Counted from the first letter of the stretch, positions 23,672 to 33,243 are shown. The stretch is DNA of 37,722 nucleotides from WJMT01 sp964611275 (GCA_964611275.1 CAZSZS010000109.1:1-37722), one strand, 5' to 3'. A program made the numbers and translations. The notes: generated by a model not told the origin, from the sequence alone.

Positions 23672-25069
23672 ATGGTACGTGTAAGATTTGCTCCCAGCCC
23701 CACAGGACACCTGCATATCGGGGCAGCCCGCACAGCTCTCTATAACTGGCTGTATGCCCGTCGTTACGAAGGGAAATTTATCCTGCGTGTTGAAGATACG
23801 GATGTTTCACGTTCGTCTCAGGAAATGACTGAGGGGATCATTCAGGGGCTCAGCTGGCTCGGGTTGGACTGGGATGAAGGCCCTGTATTCCAGTCAAAAA
23901 GAATTGAGTTTTATAGGAGAAATGCAGAGGAACTGGTTAAAAGGGGAGCTGCTTACTACTGCTACTGCTCTCCGGAAACCAGAAAAGCCTCCGGACAATG
24001 GGATAAAAGATGTGCGTGTTCCGGCCTTTCTGAAGATGAGAGAGAACATTACGAGCAGCAAGGGCTTAAAAAAGCCGTACGGTTCAAGGTCCCAGAAGGA
24101 GAGGTCAGATACAAAGACATGATACACGGAACCATCACAACACAATCAAATAATATTGAAGATTTTGTGCTTCTCAGGCGGGACGGACTTCCCACTTATC
24201 ACCTCTCTGTTGTGAGCGATGATATTGAACAAAAGATCACCCATGTCATAAGGGGAGACGATCATATTCCAAACACACCCAAACAGATCCTTGTTTATAA
24301 AGCCCTGGGAGCCGATATCCCGAGGTTTGCCCATATGTCACTCATACTGGGAAAGGACAGAAAGAAGCTGAGCAAAAGGCACGGGGAGACATCTGTTCTA
24401 GAATTCCGTGACAAAGGATTTCTTGCTTTAGCTGTAGTGAACTTTCTTGCCCAGATGAGTTGGTCTCCGGGAAGGGAAAGAATCTATTCCATGGATGAGA
24501 TGAAAGAGAAATTCTATTTGGACCGGAGAAGCAGCGGCCATCCCATTTTCGACATGGATAAGCTGGAATGGCTCAACGGTCAGCTCCTCTCTCAAATGGA
24601 TGCAGAGGAATTGCTCCCTTATGTGAGGGAGGAGTTACAAAGATCGGGTTTGTGGATCGATGCGTATGAAAAGAGGGGGCGAAAATGGTTTTTACGACTG
24701 ATCGGGCTCCTAAAGCAAAGAAACAGGCGGATAACGGATTTTTCGCCCAGAGCCAGGCCTTTTTTGTCAGATGACTATCCTATGGAAGAAGAGGCTGCCG
24801 AAAAATACCTGAAGGATGAACGCCTTATGGTGTTTTTACCTAAGCTCCTCAAGGATTTTTCAGGGTGTGATGATTTTTCGGCGGAAAAAATCGAATCAAT
24901 CATACGAAATAGAGCTGAAAATGAAGGAGTGAAAGCAGCCTTTTTTATCCATGCCCTGAGAGTCATTGTGCTGGGAATGAAAGTCAGTCCCGGAATATTT
25001 GAGGTTTTAGAGCTTATAGGCAGAGATAAAACTATGAGCCGGATAGATGCGTACTTGGATACACTGTAG
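23672..25069 (+). CDS. gltX: Glutamate--tRNA ligase
   Basis: A 465-aa class I synthetase that charges tRNA-Glu (and, in organisms without GlnRS, often tRNA-Gln). It starts MVRVRFAPSPTGHLHIGAART, containing the HIGH-box variant HIGA, followed by EDTD. The KMSKS loop is KLSKRHG (about residues 231-237). The zinc-ribbon region near residues 95-130 (YCYCSPE...WDKRCACS) has the paired cysteines of zinc-containing bacterial GluRS. The C-terminal anticodon-binding domain is complete and normal in length. Upstream in-frame codons back to 23570 encode an unlikely hydrophobic extension and are rejected because the family begins at MVRVRFAPSP. Confidence 0.95.
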   Translation: MVRVRFAPSPTGHLHIGAARTALYNWLYARRYEGKFILRVEDTDVSRSSQEMTEGIIQGLSWLGLDWDEGPVFQSKRIEFYRRNAEELVKRGAAYYCYCSPETRKASGQWDKRCACSGLSEDEREHYEQQGLKKAVRFKVPEGEVRYKDMIHGTITTQSNNIEDFVLLRRDGLPTYHLSVVSDDIEQKITHVIRGDDHIPNTPKQILVYKALGADIPRFAHMSLILGKDRKKLSKRHGETSVLEFRDKGFLALAVVNFLAQMSWSPGRERIYSMDEMKEKFYLDRRSSGHPIFDMDKLEWLNGQLLSQMDAEELLPYVREELQRSGLWIDAYEKRGRKWFLRLIGLLKQRNRRITDFSPRARPFLSDDYPMEEEAAEKYLKDERLMVFLPKLLKDFSGCDDFSAEKIESIIRNRAENEGVKAAFFIHALRVIVLGMKVSPGIFEVLELIGRDKTMSRIDAYLDTL

Positions 25070-25094
25070 ATATTAAATGATAGAGAGGTGTTTT

Positions 25095-28000
25095 ATGGGT
25101 CACTTAAACTTTAAAAAGATTTTTACAGCTGTTTTTTGTCTGTCTTTTATTTGTGCGGTCCCTTTCTTTTTACAGGGAAATCAGGCAGCGAAGGATGTGA
25201 AACGTATTGATGAGAAGGCGTATCAGGCAATGAAATGGCGGTGTATAGGCCCCTATAGAGGAGGAAGAGTGACGGCGGTAGCCGGGATTCCTTCCATGCC
25301 TTATACCTATTATTTCGGCGCTTGCGGAGGAGGAGTCTGGAAGACCGAAGACGGAGGGATCAACTGGAGGCCTGTATCCGATGGTTATTTCAAAACCGGT
25401 TCTGTCGGGGCTGTTGCTGTTTCCGAATGGGATCCCAATGTTGTTTATGTGGGGATGGGGGAAGCTCCCATCAGGGGGAATGTTTCCCACGGTGACGGCA
25501 TGTATAAGTCTGTGGACGGCGGCAAGACATGGAAGCATATAGGGCTCGGGGATACCCGTCAGATATCAAGGGTCAGAATCCATCCCAGAAATCCAGACCT
25601 GGTTTATGTGGCGGCTTTGGGGCATGTGTATGGGCCCAACATGCAGAGAGGTGTTTTCAGGTCAAAAGACGGGGGCCAGACTTGGGAGAAAGTCCTTTAT
25701 GTCAGTGAGAAGGCCGGAGCCATAGATATGGTTCTGGATCCTTTTAACCCGAGGGTTATTTATGCGGCTTTCTGGTCAGCCCACAGAACGCCCTACAGCT
25801 TGGTGAGCGGAGGCCCTGGAAGCGGGCTTTATAAATCAACAGACAGCGGGGACTCATGGAACGAGTTAAGCAAAAATCCGGGAATGCCACAAGGAGTACT
25901 GGGCAAGATCGGCGTGGCTGCGTCCGGAGCCAGGCAGGATAGAGTCTGGGCTATTGTGGAAGCAGAAGAGGGGGGTGTTTTCCTTTCTGATAACGGCGGG
26001 GAATCGTGGCAGAGAGTCAACAATGATAGAAATCTCCGTCAGAGAGCCTGGTATTATTCCCGCATTTATGCAGGCCCTCAAAATCCCAATGAAGTGTATG
26101 TCCTTAATACTGGTTTGTACCGTTCTACGGATGGAGGCTGCACGTTTTCTTATATTAGAGTGCCTCACGGGGATAACCATGACCTGTGGATAGACCCCGA
26201 TAATCCGGACCGTATGATAAACAGCAATGACGGCGGAGCGAATGTGACCTACAATGGAGGGGTTTCATGGACTCCTCAGGACAACCAGCCTACGGCTCAG
26301 TTCTATCATGTCTCTACGGATGACCGGTTTCCCTATTGGGTCTACGGCGCCCAGCAGGATAATTCCACAGTGCGCATTGCTTCCAGAACCACAGAATCCG
26401 GAATAGACTCGAATTACTGGCATTCGGTGGGAGGCGGGGAAAGCGGGCATGTTGTTCCAAAACTGGATAACCCTAATATTGTGTATGCAGGCAGCTACGG
26501 AGGATTGATAACCCGTTGGGATTATGAAACACGTGAGACAAGAGCTATAAATCCCTGGCCAGAAAATCCCATGGGTTGGGGAGCCAAAGACCTGCAGTAC
26601 AGATTCCAGTGGACTGCGCCGATCCTTGTTTCCAGATTCGATTCGAATGTCCTCTATCATGCAGCTCAAGTCTTGTTCAAATCCACTGATGAAGGGCACA
26701 GCTGGAAGATCATAAGTCCTGACCTCACTACAAATGACAAATCCAAGCAAGAACAATCCGGAGGGCCTATCACAAAAGATGACACAAGTGTTGAATACTA
26801 CTGCACTATTTTTGCTCTTGCAGAATCTGTGTATGACCCGGATATCTTATGGGCAGGATCTGATGACGGGCTGGTGCATATCACCAGAGACGGGGGCAAG
26901 TCCTGGAAAAACATCACTCCCAAGAACATGCCTGAGTGGAGCATGATCAGCATGATAGAAACCTCCACTTTTAAAGCCGGAAGAGCTTTTATTGCTGTGG
27001 ACAGGCACAAACTGGATGATTTTTCTCCTCATATTTATAAAACAGAAGATTTTGGGAGGACATGGGAAAAAATAACGAATGGAATCCCTGATAACACGTT
27101 CGTGCGCGTTGTCAGAGAAGACCCCGAGAGAAAAGGATTGATCTATGCGGGGACAGAGAGGGGTGTTTTTGTGTCCTTTGATGACGGGAAAAACTGGCAG
27201 TCACTGCAGTTGAACCTTCCGGTGGTCCCTATACGCGATATGATAGTCAAAGAGGATGACCTGGTAGCAGCGACTCATGGAAGGGCGTTTTGGATACTTG
27301 ATGACCTGACTCCTTTGCACCAACTCACAGATGACGTACTGGAAGCTGATTTTTTTCTTTTTAAGCCAAGGTCTTCCTATAGAATGGGAGGTTATGGGTA
27401 CTCTCGTTCGGATATGGGAGAGAATCCTCCTGCCGGAAGCGTGGTCTATTATTATTTCAAAGAGAAGCCTGAAGGAGAAGTTACCATGCAGTTTCTGGAC
27501 AGCCAGGGTAATCTCATAAAAGAATTTAAATCCGGAGAAGGGGAAAAGGCTGTGCCCGGAACATTTTCACGCTGGGGATATTCCGGCGCCCAGACGATCT
27601 CGGCCGAAGAGGGAATGAATCGGTTTGAGTGGGATATGCGCTACCCCGAAGCCGAAAGGCTTCCCGGTGCTGTTTACTGGGGAGCTTCACTGAGAGGTCC
27701 GGTGGCTGTTCCGGGTGATTATACGGTCAGGCTGAAAGTGGGGGAAGACCGGATGATCAAGAACTGGAAATGGAAAAAAGATCCCAGGATCGAGGCCACG
27801 CAGCGTGATTTTCAGGAACAGTTTGATTTTTTGATAGAGATCAGGGATAAGGTCAGTGAAGTGAACAGGGGGATAAAAACACTGAGAAGCGTAAAGCACC
27901 AGATCCAGGACTTTTTTGAAAGATATAAGGACTATAATAACAGTAAGGATATTATCCAGGCAGGTAAGGATATCATCGAGAAGCTGACCGCTGTTGAAGA

Positions 28001-28262
28001 TGAGCTTATCCAGTCAAAGTCAAAAAGCGGACAGGACCCCTTGAATTTTCCCATCAAAATTGACAATAAAATTGCGGCTCTTGCTTCCTATGTATCAAGC
28101 GCTGACTTTCGGCCTACGGAGCAGTCTTACAGAGTGTTTCATGAGCTGTGCTCTAAAGCAGACTCTCAGTTAGGGCTTCTGGACCTTTATCTGGAGCGAG
28201 ACCTGAAGAACTTCAATAAAATGGTGAAAAAGGCGGATATTCCGTTTGTGATCGTAAAGTGA
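25095..28262 (+). CDS. Secreted BNR/sortilin-like beta-propeller protein (first paralogue)
   Basis: A 1055-aa exported protein. An N-terminal signal peptide (FKKIFTAVFCLSFICAVPFFL, roughly residues 6-26) precedes a propeller region with about ten Asp-box (BNR) motifs, including KTEDGGINW, KSVDGGKTW, RSKDGGQTW, KSTDSGDSW, LSDNGGESW, ITRDGGKSW and KTEDFGRTW (about residues 35-750). This is the VPS10/sortilin-like double propeller often annotated 'glycosyl hydrolase, BNR repeat', though no sialidase active site is evident. Next comes an Ig/FlgD-like beta domain (about 780-900, from PPAGSVVYYYF to PGDYTVRLKVG), then a helical region of ~140 residues. The start at 25095 follows gagaggtg. Function is unproven; location beside peptidases suggests binding or processing of extracellular protein. 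Confidence 0.85.
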   Translation: MGHLNFKKIFTAVFCLSFICAVPFFLQGNQAAKDVKRIDEKAYQAMKWRCIGPYRGGRVTAVAGIPSMPYTYYFGACGGGVWKTEDGGINWRPVSDGYFKTGSVGAVAVSEWDPNVVYVGMGEAPIRGNVSHGDGMYKSVDGGKTWKHIGLGDTRQISRVRIHPRNPDLVYVAALGHVYGPNMQRGVFRSKDGGQTWEKVLYVSEKAGAIDMVLDPFNPRVIYAAFWSAHRTPYSLVSGGPGSGLYKSTDSGDSWNELSKNPGMPQGVLGKIGVAASGARQDRVWAIVEAEEGGVFLSDNGGESWQRVNNDRNLRQRAWYYSRIYAGPQNPNEVYVLNTGLYRSTDGGCTFSYIRVPHGDNHDLWIDPDNPDRMINSNDGGANVTYNGGVSWTPQDNQPTAQFYHVSTDDRFPYWVYGAQQDNSTVRIASRTTESGIDSNYWHSVGGGESGHVVPKLDNPNIVYAGSYGGLITRWDYETRETRAINPWPENPMGWGAKDLQYRFQWTAPILVSRFDSNVLYHAAQVLFKSTDEGHSWKIISPDLTTNDKSKQEQSGGPITKDDTSVEYYCTIFALAESVYDPDILWAGSDDGLVHITRDGGKSWKNITPKNMPEWSMISMIETSTFKAGRAFIAVDRHKLDDFSPHIYKTEDFGRTWEKITNGIPDNTFVRVVREDPERKGLIYAGTERGVFVSFDDGKNWQSLQLNLPVVPIRDMIVKEDDLVAATHGRAFWILDDLTPLHQLTDDVLEADFFLFKPRSSYRMGGYGYSRSDMGENPPAGSVVYYYFKEKPEGEVTMQFLDSQGNLIKEFKSGEGEKAVPGTFSRWGYSGAQTISAEEGMNRFEWDMRYPEAERLPGAVYWGASLRGPVAVPGDYTVRLKVGEDRMIKNWKWKKDPRIEATQRDFQEQFDFLIEIRDKVSEVNRGIKTLRSVKHQIQDFFERYKDYNNSKDIIQAGKDIIEKLTAVEDELIQSKSKSGQDPLNFPIKIDNKIAALASYVSSADFRPTEQSYRVFHELCSKADSQLGLLDLYLERDLKNFNKMVKKADIPFVIVK

Positions 28263-28295
28263 GATGAAAGTCAGGTATTTCTTATGTTCTCTTCA

Positions 28296-28388
28296 TGTCA
28301 TCACGAGGAGCGGAGCGAGGTGGTGATCTCATGATGCTTCGTTTCACAATGAGATTGCCGTACTCCCTGACGGTCGTTCGCAATGACA
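28296..28388. repeat. Intact dispersed palindromic repeat (about 93 bp)
   Basis: The element begins TGTCATCACGAGGAGC and ends GTTCGCAATGACA. Its ends are imperfect inverted repeats, and an inner pair, GGTGATCTCAT and ATGAGATTGCC, flanks the loop around 'gatgcttcgtttcaca'. The whole would fold into a long interrupted hairpin. It is non-coding and sits between the first propeller gene and the FAD oxidase gene. It belongs to a repeat type I recognise from many bacterial genomes (consensus 'gtcattgcgag...ctcgcaatgac'). Partial copies occur at 1-76 and probably 3062-3096. No transposase is present, so any mobility would be non-autonomous. Confidence 0.75.
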
Positions 28389-28466
28389 TCTTCAAGGTCG
28401 CTTAAACCGTACCCAAATTTCAGAGAATATAAGGGAGTGACGGTAAATAAAAAAGGAATAGGAAAA

Positions 28467-29891
28467 ATGACAGAATACAGGAAAGTCGATGAAAAGGTGA
28501 TTGAGGATCTGAAGCTCATCGTAGGGGAGAAGAATGTCATAACCGAAGAGTCCGGGATGATCGATTACAGCCATGATGAATTTACTCTTTCTGATATCGC
28601 TCATATGCCGGATGTGGTGGTCAAGCCCGGAAACACTGAAGAGGTATCAAAAATCCTGGAATACGCTGATAACAACCGGATACCGGTTACTCCCAGAGGC
28701 GGGGCTACCGGCCTCTGCGGCGGGTGTGTCCCTTGCCTCGGAGGCGTCGTTCTGTCCGTCGAAAGAATGAACCGCATCAAGGAGGTGGATATAGATAACC
28801 AGATGGCTGTGGTGGAAGCCGGAGTCACTCTGATGGATTTTTATGAATCCATAGAGACTTCGGGCTTGTTTTTCCCTCCTCACCCCGGAGATGAGAGCGC
28901 CATGATCGGAGGTCTGATCGCAGCGAACGCAGGAGGAGCCCGGGCTGTGAAATATGGGGTTATAAGGAATTACATAAGAGGACTTGAAGTGGTACTGGCT
29001 TCAGGAAAGATAATACGCCCCGGCGGGAAAGTCATGAAAAGCAGCTCTGGATACAGTTTGCTCAACCTGTTTATCGGTTCTGAGGGAACTCTGGGCGTTG
29101 TGACCTCAGCTGTTATACAGCTTATGCCTCCCCCTGAAGCGACCCGCTCTCTTATTATCCCTTATGATGACCTTGCGCAGGCGATTGAAACCGTGCCTCT
29201 TTTGATCAAAAGGAAAATACTTCCCATGGCCGTGGAGTTTATCCCAAAGGAAGTGATTGTCAGGACCGAAGAGCTGTTGAAAAAGAGATGGCCCAGCAAA
29301 ATGGGCAGCACGTATCTTTTAGTGATACTGGACGCTTCAAGCGAGGATGAAATCGATAAACTCTCGGAAAAGGTAGCTGAGGTCAGCCTTGAAAAGGGGG
29401 CGTTAGATGTATTTGTGGCGGATAGTCCGGAAAAACAAAAACAGGTTCTGGATATAAGAAGCAAGATATATGAGTCCATAAAAGAGGATAATGTTGAGAC
29501 CCTGGATATTGCTGTGCCCAGGGCTGAAATAGCCGATCATGTTAAAAAAGTGATGGAAGTCGAGGAAAAATATGGATTGTGGCTTCCGACTTACGGACAT
29601 GCGGCAGACGGCAATGTGCACACGCATATCATGAAGGTCCGGTATGACAAAGGAAAGACCACCCCATTGCCAGAAAAAGTATGGAAAGAGAAACTGGAAA
29701 AAGTACGCAAGGAGCTGTTTCAGGACTGCAGGGACAGAGGGGGCACCATTTCGGGGGAGCACGGGATAGGGTTAGTGAAAAAAGCATATCTTCCCTATGT
29801 TGTGGATGAGGAGGAGATTTCCCTTATGAAAGGGATTAAAAAGGTTTTTGATCCCCATCACATACTCAATCCTGAAAAGATATTTGATTGA
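28467..29891 (+). CDS. FAD-linked oxidase, GlcD-like (glycolate/D-lactate dehydrogenase family)
   Basis: A 474-aa flavoprotein of the vanillyl-alcohol oxidase superfamily that oxidises an alpha-hydroxy acid such as glycolate or D-lactate. The FAD-binding domain has VVKPGNTEEVSKILEYA, PVTPRGGATGLCGG, FPPHPGDESAMIGGLIAANAGG and GSEGTLGVVTSA. The C-terminal FAD-oxidase cap has GHAADGNVHTH and GGTISGEHGIGLVKKAYL. The length matches GlcD. No GlcE or GlcF iron-sulfur partner is adjacent, so it may act alone or with proteins elsewhere, and the substrate is undetermined. ATG 28467 follows aaaaggaatagg; in-frame codons further upstream run into the palindromic repeat and are excluded. Confidence 0.9.
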   Translation: MTEYRKVDEKVIEDLKLIVGEKNVITEESGMIDYSHDEFTLSDIAHMPDVVVKPGNTEEVSKILEYADNNRIPVTPRGGATGLCGGCVPCLGGVVLSVERMNRIKEVDIDNQMAVVEAGVTLMDFYESIETSGLFFPPHPGDESAMIGGLIAANAGGARAVKYGVIRNYIRGLEVVLASGKIIRPGGKVMKSSSGYSLLNLFIGSEGTLGVVTSAVIQLMPPPEATRSLIIPYDDLAQAIETVPLLIKRKILPMAVEFIPKEVIVRTEELLKKRWPSKMGSTYLLVILDASSEDEIDKLSEKVAEVSLEKGALDVFVADSPEKQKQVLDIRSKIYESIKEDNVETLDIAVPRAEIADHVKKVMEVEEKYGLWLPTYGHAADGNVHTHIMKVRYDKGKTTPLPEKVWKEKLEKVRKELFQDCRDRGGTISGEHGIGLVKKAYLPYVVDEEEISLMKGIKKVFDPHHILNPEKIFD

Positions 29892-29916
29892 ACTTTTTGA
29901 CTTTCTGTTATATCAT
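29888..29916 (+). promoter_or_regulatory. Promoter for the second propeller gene
   Basis: TTGAAC (29888-29893), overlapping the glcD-like stop codon, a 17-bp spacer and TATCAT (29911-29916) give a reasonable match. The start near 29923 leaves about 44 nt before ATG 29967, which has ggagg (29956-29960) at ideal spacing. Confidence 0.5.
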
Positions 29917-29966
29917 CCTCTTATCGTCAAATGAGAGAATCTCTCGATAAATCTTGGAGGCAAGTA

Positions 29967-32900
29967 ATGAGGAATCTCCGTACCTATCCGTTATTTTTCA
30001 TTGTTTTTTTTATAATATTCGTTACTGGGTCTTTGTCTGCCGGAAAAGCAGCAGGTTCGCTTTCGAATGACGAGGTAGACCTTGATTCAGTTCTTTTTGA
30101 GAATTTATCATGGAGAAATATTGGACCGGCCAACATGGTCGGACGGATCAGTGATGTGGAAGGGGTTCCCGGAGACCCCAATATTGTATATGTGGGAAGC
30201 GCATCCGGCGGTGTGTGGAAAACAACGAACGGAGGGACTACATGGACTCCCATATTTGACGGGCAGCCTGTGGCATCTATTGGAGATATAGCTCTTGAGC
30301 CCGGAAATCCGGATGTTGTTTATGTAGGCACAGGAGAATCCAATGTGCGGAACAGTGTTTCCTTTGGCAATGGGGTCTATAAATCGACGGACGGGGGTCA
30401 CACCTGGAATTATCTCGGTCTCAATGATACAGAGCACATCTCGCGGATTGTGATCAATCCCAATAATACGGATGTTGTGTATGTAGGAGCTCTGGGCCGT
30501 GCGTTCGGGCCCAACGCGGTCAGAGGCGTCTTTATTTCCAGAGACGGAGGAAAAAGCTGGGAAAAGACGCTTTATAAGGATGAATGGCATGGGATCTCAG
30601 ATTTGGATATAAACCAAAAAAATCCCAATATCCTTTTTGCGGGTCTGTGGAGGTTTGTGAGAAATCCATGGACATTTGAAAGCGGAGACAAGGAAGGCGG
30701 TGTGTTCAGGTCTGTGGATGGGGGAAGGACCTGGAGCAAAGTCACTCAGGGACTTCCTGAACTGATAGGGCGTATCGGGATCAAAATAGCGCCCAGCAAT
30801 CCGGATGTGGTTTATGCCATAACAGAATCTCCGGAGGGGACCCTATACCGTTCTGATGACGGCGGCAAAAGTTTCCGCTGTGTTTCAAAGGATAAACAGA
30901 TCGTATCCCGGGGTTTTTACTACACAGATCTCAGAGTGGACCCTGTTGATGAAAACCGTGTCTATGCTGTCTCTTCACGGCTTCATGTTTCCATAGACGG
31001 AGGAAAAACATTCAGGCGGATATCTCAGTCAACTCATGTTGACTTTCATGCTCTCTGGATAGACCCGGAAGATACTGACCGGATGTGGCAGGGACAGGAT
31101 GGAGGGATAGCTGTTTCTTATGACAGAGGCGGGAATTGGGATTATGTCAATGATATCTGCGCTGCGCAGTTTTATCAGATATATGCGGATGACAGGGAAC
31201 CTTTTTATTATGTAGGAGGGGGCCTTCAGGATAATGGAGTCTGGTACGGACCCAGCAGAAACAAGGAAACGTTCGGGATCCTTAAAGCTGATTGGAGGAT
31301 GATAAGTTTTGGAGATGGGTTTCATGTCACCTGCCATCCTGACGATCCTGACCTTTTTATTAGTGAGAGGCAGGGAGGCGGTATCGTGAGGACGGATATG
31401 AACACCAGAGAACAGCAGGATGTCAGCCCTCAACCCAGAAGGGCCGATGGAGCTCCTGTTTCCGAACTTGAGTACCGTTTTAATTGGAACACTCCCATTA
31501 TCCCGTCTCCTCATGATAAAAAGACGATTTATGTGGGAGGCAATGTTGTTTTTAAATCACTGGACTTTGGTTCTACCTGGGAGGTGATAAGTCCTGATTT
31601 GACAACCGATGATCCTGAAAAACAGAAGACGGCAGGAGGCCCGGCCTGGCCTGAGAACACAACAGCTGAATATTACTGCACCATTATAAGCCTGGCTGAA
31701 TCTCCGGTTCAGCCGGGAGTGATTTGGGCAGGAACAGATGACGGCCAGCTTCATGTGACCATGAACGGAGGCAATGAATGGGAAAATGTGGTGAACAGCA
31801 TTCCTGACCTGCCTTCCTATACACCGGTTTCACATGTGGAACCTTCTCTTACTTCGGCTGGGATGGCCTACACGACTTTTGACAGGCATATGCTGGATGA
31901 CTTCAGCCCGTATGTATACCGGACCTCTGATTTTGGCAGGACCTGGGTTGATATAACGGGGAATCTTCCTGATAATGCCTATGTATGGGTGGTCAGGGAA
32001 GATCCGCAGCGCCCTCAAATCATCTATGCGGGAACAGAACTAGGCCTTTTTGTTTCCTTCAGCCGCGGGACACACTGGGTGAAGTTTCATTTGAGTAACC
32101 TTCCGACTGTGGCTGTTCACGATATTCTGCTCCACCCGAGAGACAAGGATTTGATTCTGGGCACTCACGGCAGAGGGATCTGGATTTTTGATGATGTTTC
32201 ATTCATAAGAGAGATCTATATGGAACTTCTTGAGAAAGAAGCCCACCTTTTCAGGATACGAGCCGCCATCCGCTATGCCGAAAAAGCGACCCGGTACGGA
32301 ATAGGAGACAGAGCCTATACCGGAGAGAATCCCCCTTATGGAGCTCTAATCACTTATTATCTGAAAAACAGGATCGATGACAGTGAAGATTTGAGGATAG
32401 ATATCTACGACAATGACAAAAAACTAATCAGAAGGATAACAAAACTTCCCGCGGAAAAAGGGATAAACAGGGCTGTATGGGATCTGAGGGAAACAGCTCC
32501 CAGCCAGAGGACAGAAAGAGAACAAGAGGAGAGTTTTTTTTCAAGAGGACCCCGGGGGCCTCAAGTACTTCCCGGAACGTATACCGTAAGGCTTGTCATA
32601 GGTGAACAAGCCTATAGGGAAGAATTAACAGTAAGTGTGGATCCTACAGTCGAGGTCAGCCTCGATGACCTTGAGCTTCAGCATAGGTATGCTTCGGATC
32701 TGTGCTCTATGCAGTCCTGTGTGAATAGCGGACTCAGGGCTTTTGATACTCTGTTAGAGCAGCTTAGAGAGAGGAAAAACACGATTTTAAAGCAAACGAA
32801 CAGATTTTCTGAGGAAGTTATGGATGCCATTGACAGCCATATTCAGGAGGTCACTCAGATCCAGGATATCCTGACCAAGCCTGAGGGAGCTCCTTTCTGG

Positions 32901-33134
32901 AGTGAAGGTCCGCGGCTTATTGAAAGATTGGGCTCATTATTCCAGTCTATAGATAGTGTTAACAAAGCTCCGACCAGGGCTCAAAGGGCTTATTTTGATG
33001 AGCTTCAGAAGGAATTTGAGGCCGGGATGAGTCAGATCAATGAATATCTGGGGGAGAAAGTCAAACAGATAAACAGGATCTTTTCAGAAAACAATGTTCC
33101 GCCCCTGCTCATTCCCAAGACCATTGAGTATTAG
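29967..33134 (+). CDS. Secreted BNR/sortilin-like beta-propeller protein (second paralogue)
   Basis: A 1055-aa exported protein, paralogous to the gene at 25095 and, with the chosen starts, exactly equal in length. The signal peptide is YPLFFIVFFIIFVTGSLSAG. About ten Asp-box motifs form the propellers: KTTNGGTTW, KSTDGGHTW, ISRDGGKSW, RSVDGGRTW, RSDDGGKSF, VSIDGGKTF, VSYDRGGNW, KSLDFGSTW and RTSDFGRTW. An Ig/FlgD-like domain (PPYGALITYYLKN to PGTYTVRLVIGE) and a C-terminal helical region follow. Conserved segments shared with the paralogue include the GTHGRGIW-type turn (ATHGRAFW there) and AEYYCTIISLAES. ATG 29967 is preferred to 29931 because of the ggagg RBS and the signal peptide. The ligand is unknown. 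Confidence 0.85.
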   Translation: MRNLRTYPLFFIVFFIIFVTGSLSAGKAAGSLSNDEVDLDSVLFENLSWRNIGPANMVGRISDVEGVPGDPNIVYVGSASGGVWKTTNGGTTWTPIFDGQPVASIGDIALEPGNPDVVYVGTGESNVRNSVSFGNGVYKSTDGGHTWNYLGLNDTEHISRIVINPNNTDVVYVGALGRAFGPNAVRGVFISRDGGKSWEKTLYKDEWHGISDLDINQKNPNILFAGLWRFVRNPWTFESGDKEGGVFRSVDGGRTWSKVTQGLPELIGRIGIKIAPSNPDVVYAITESPEGTLYRSDDGGKSFRCVSKDKQIVSRGFYYTDLRVDPVDENRVYAVSSRLHVSIDGGKTFRRISQSTHVDFHALWIDPEDTDRMWQGQDGGIAVSYDRGGNWDYVNDICAAQFYQIYADDREPFYYVGGGLQDNGVWYGPSRNKETFGILKADWRMISFGDGFHVTCHPDDPDLFISERQGGGIVRTDMNTREQQDVSPQPRRADGAPVSELEYRFNWNTPIIPSPHDKKTIYVGGNVVFKSLDFGSTWEVISPDLTTDDPEKQKTAGGPAWPENTTAEYYCTIISLAESPVQPGVIWAGTDDGQLHVTMNGGNEWENVVNSIPDLPSYTPVSHVEPSLTSAGMAYTTFDRHMLDDFSPYVYRTSDFGRTWVDITGNLPDNAYVWVVREDPQRPQIIYAGTELGLFVSFSRGTHWVKFHLSNLPTVAVHDILLHPRDKDLILGTHGRGIWIFDDVSFIREIYMELLEKEAHLFRIRAAIRYAEKATRYGIGDRAYTGENPPYGALITYYLKNRIDDSEDLRIDIYDNDKKLIRRITKLPAEKGINRAVWDLRETAPSQRTEREQEESFFSRGPRGPQVLPGTYTVRLVIGEQAYREELTVSVDPTVEVSLDDLELQHRYASDLCSMQSCVNSGLRAFDTLLEQLRERKNTILKQTNRFSEEVMDAIDSHIQEVTQIQDILTKPEGAPFWSEGPRLIERLGSLFQSIDSVNKAPTRAQRAYFDELQKEFEAGMSQINEYLGEKVKQINRIFSENNVPPLLIPKTIEY

Positions 33135-33186
33135 CCTCTCTTACTGCAAGCCGCCGGGATTTCTGAGGATTTAATAAAATTCATAT

Positions 33187-33214
33187 TTGGCTGATGCCGT
33201 ATTGAGGCTATCAT
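33187..33214 (+). promoter_or_regulatory. Candidate promoter for the M42 gene pair
   Basis: TTGGCT (33187-33192) and TATCAT (33209-33214) with a 16-bp spacer lie 30 bp before ATG 33244, which has a near-perfect aaggagg (33233-33239). The -35 match is only moderate. Confidence 0.35.
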
Positions 33215-33243
33215 TAGAAGGCATAATAAAGGAAGGAGGGCAA

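Noticed and set aside
25095..28262. Propeller protein considered as a sialidase
   Set aside because: Asp boxes are numerous, but the N-terminal Arg-Ile-Pro motif and the catalytic Tyr/Glu arrangement of sialidases are not visible; the sortilin-like architecture fits better.
28296..28388. Repeat considered as an insertion sequence or CRISPR
   Set aside because: No transposase is present, and there is no regular spacer-repeat periodicity; it is a single palindromic element.
31029..31514. A 161-codon minus-strand open frame inside the second propeller gene
   Set aside because: Shadow of Asp-box repeat codons; similar shadows (26265-26756, 30108-30590) occur at equivalent places in both paralogues.
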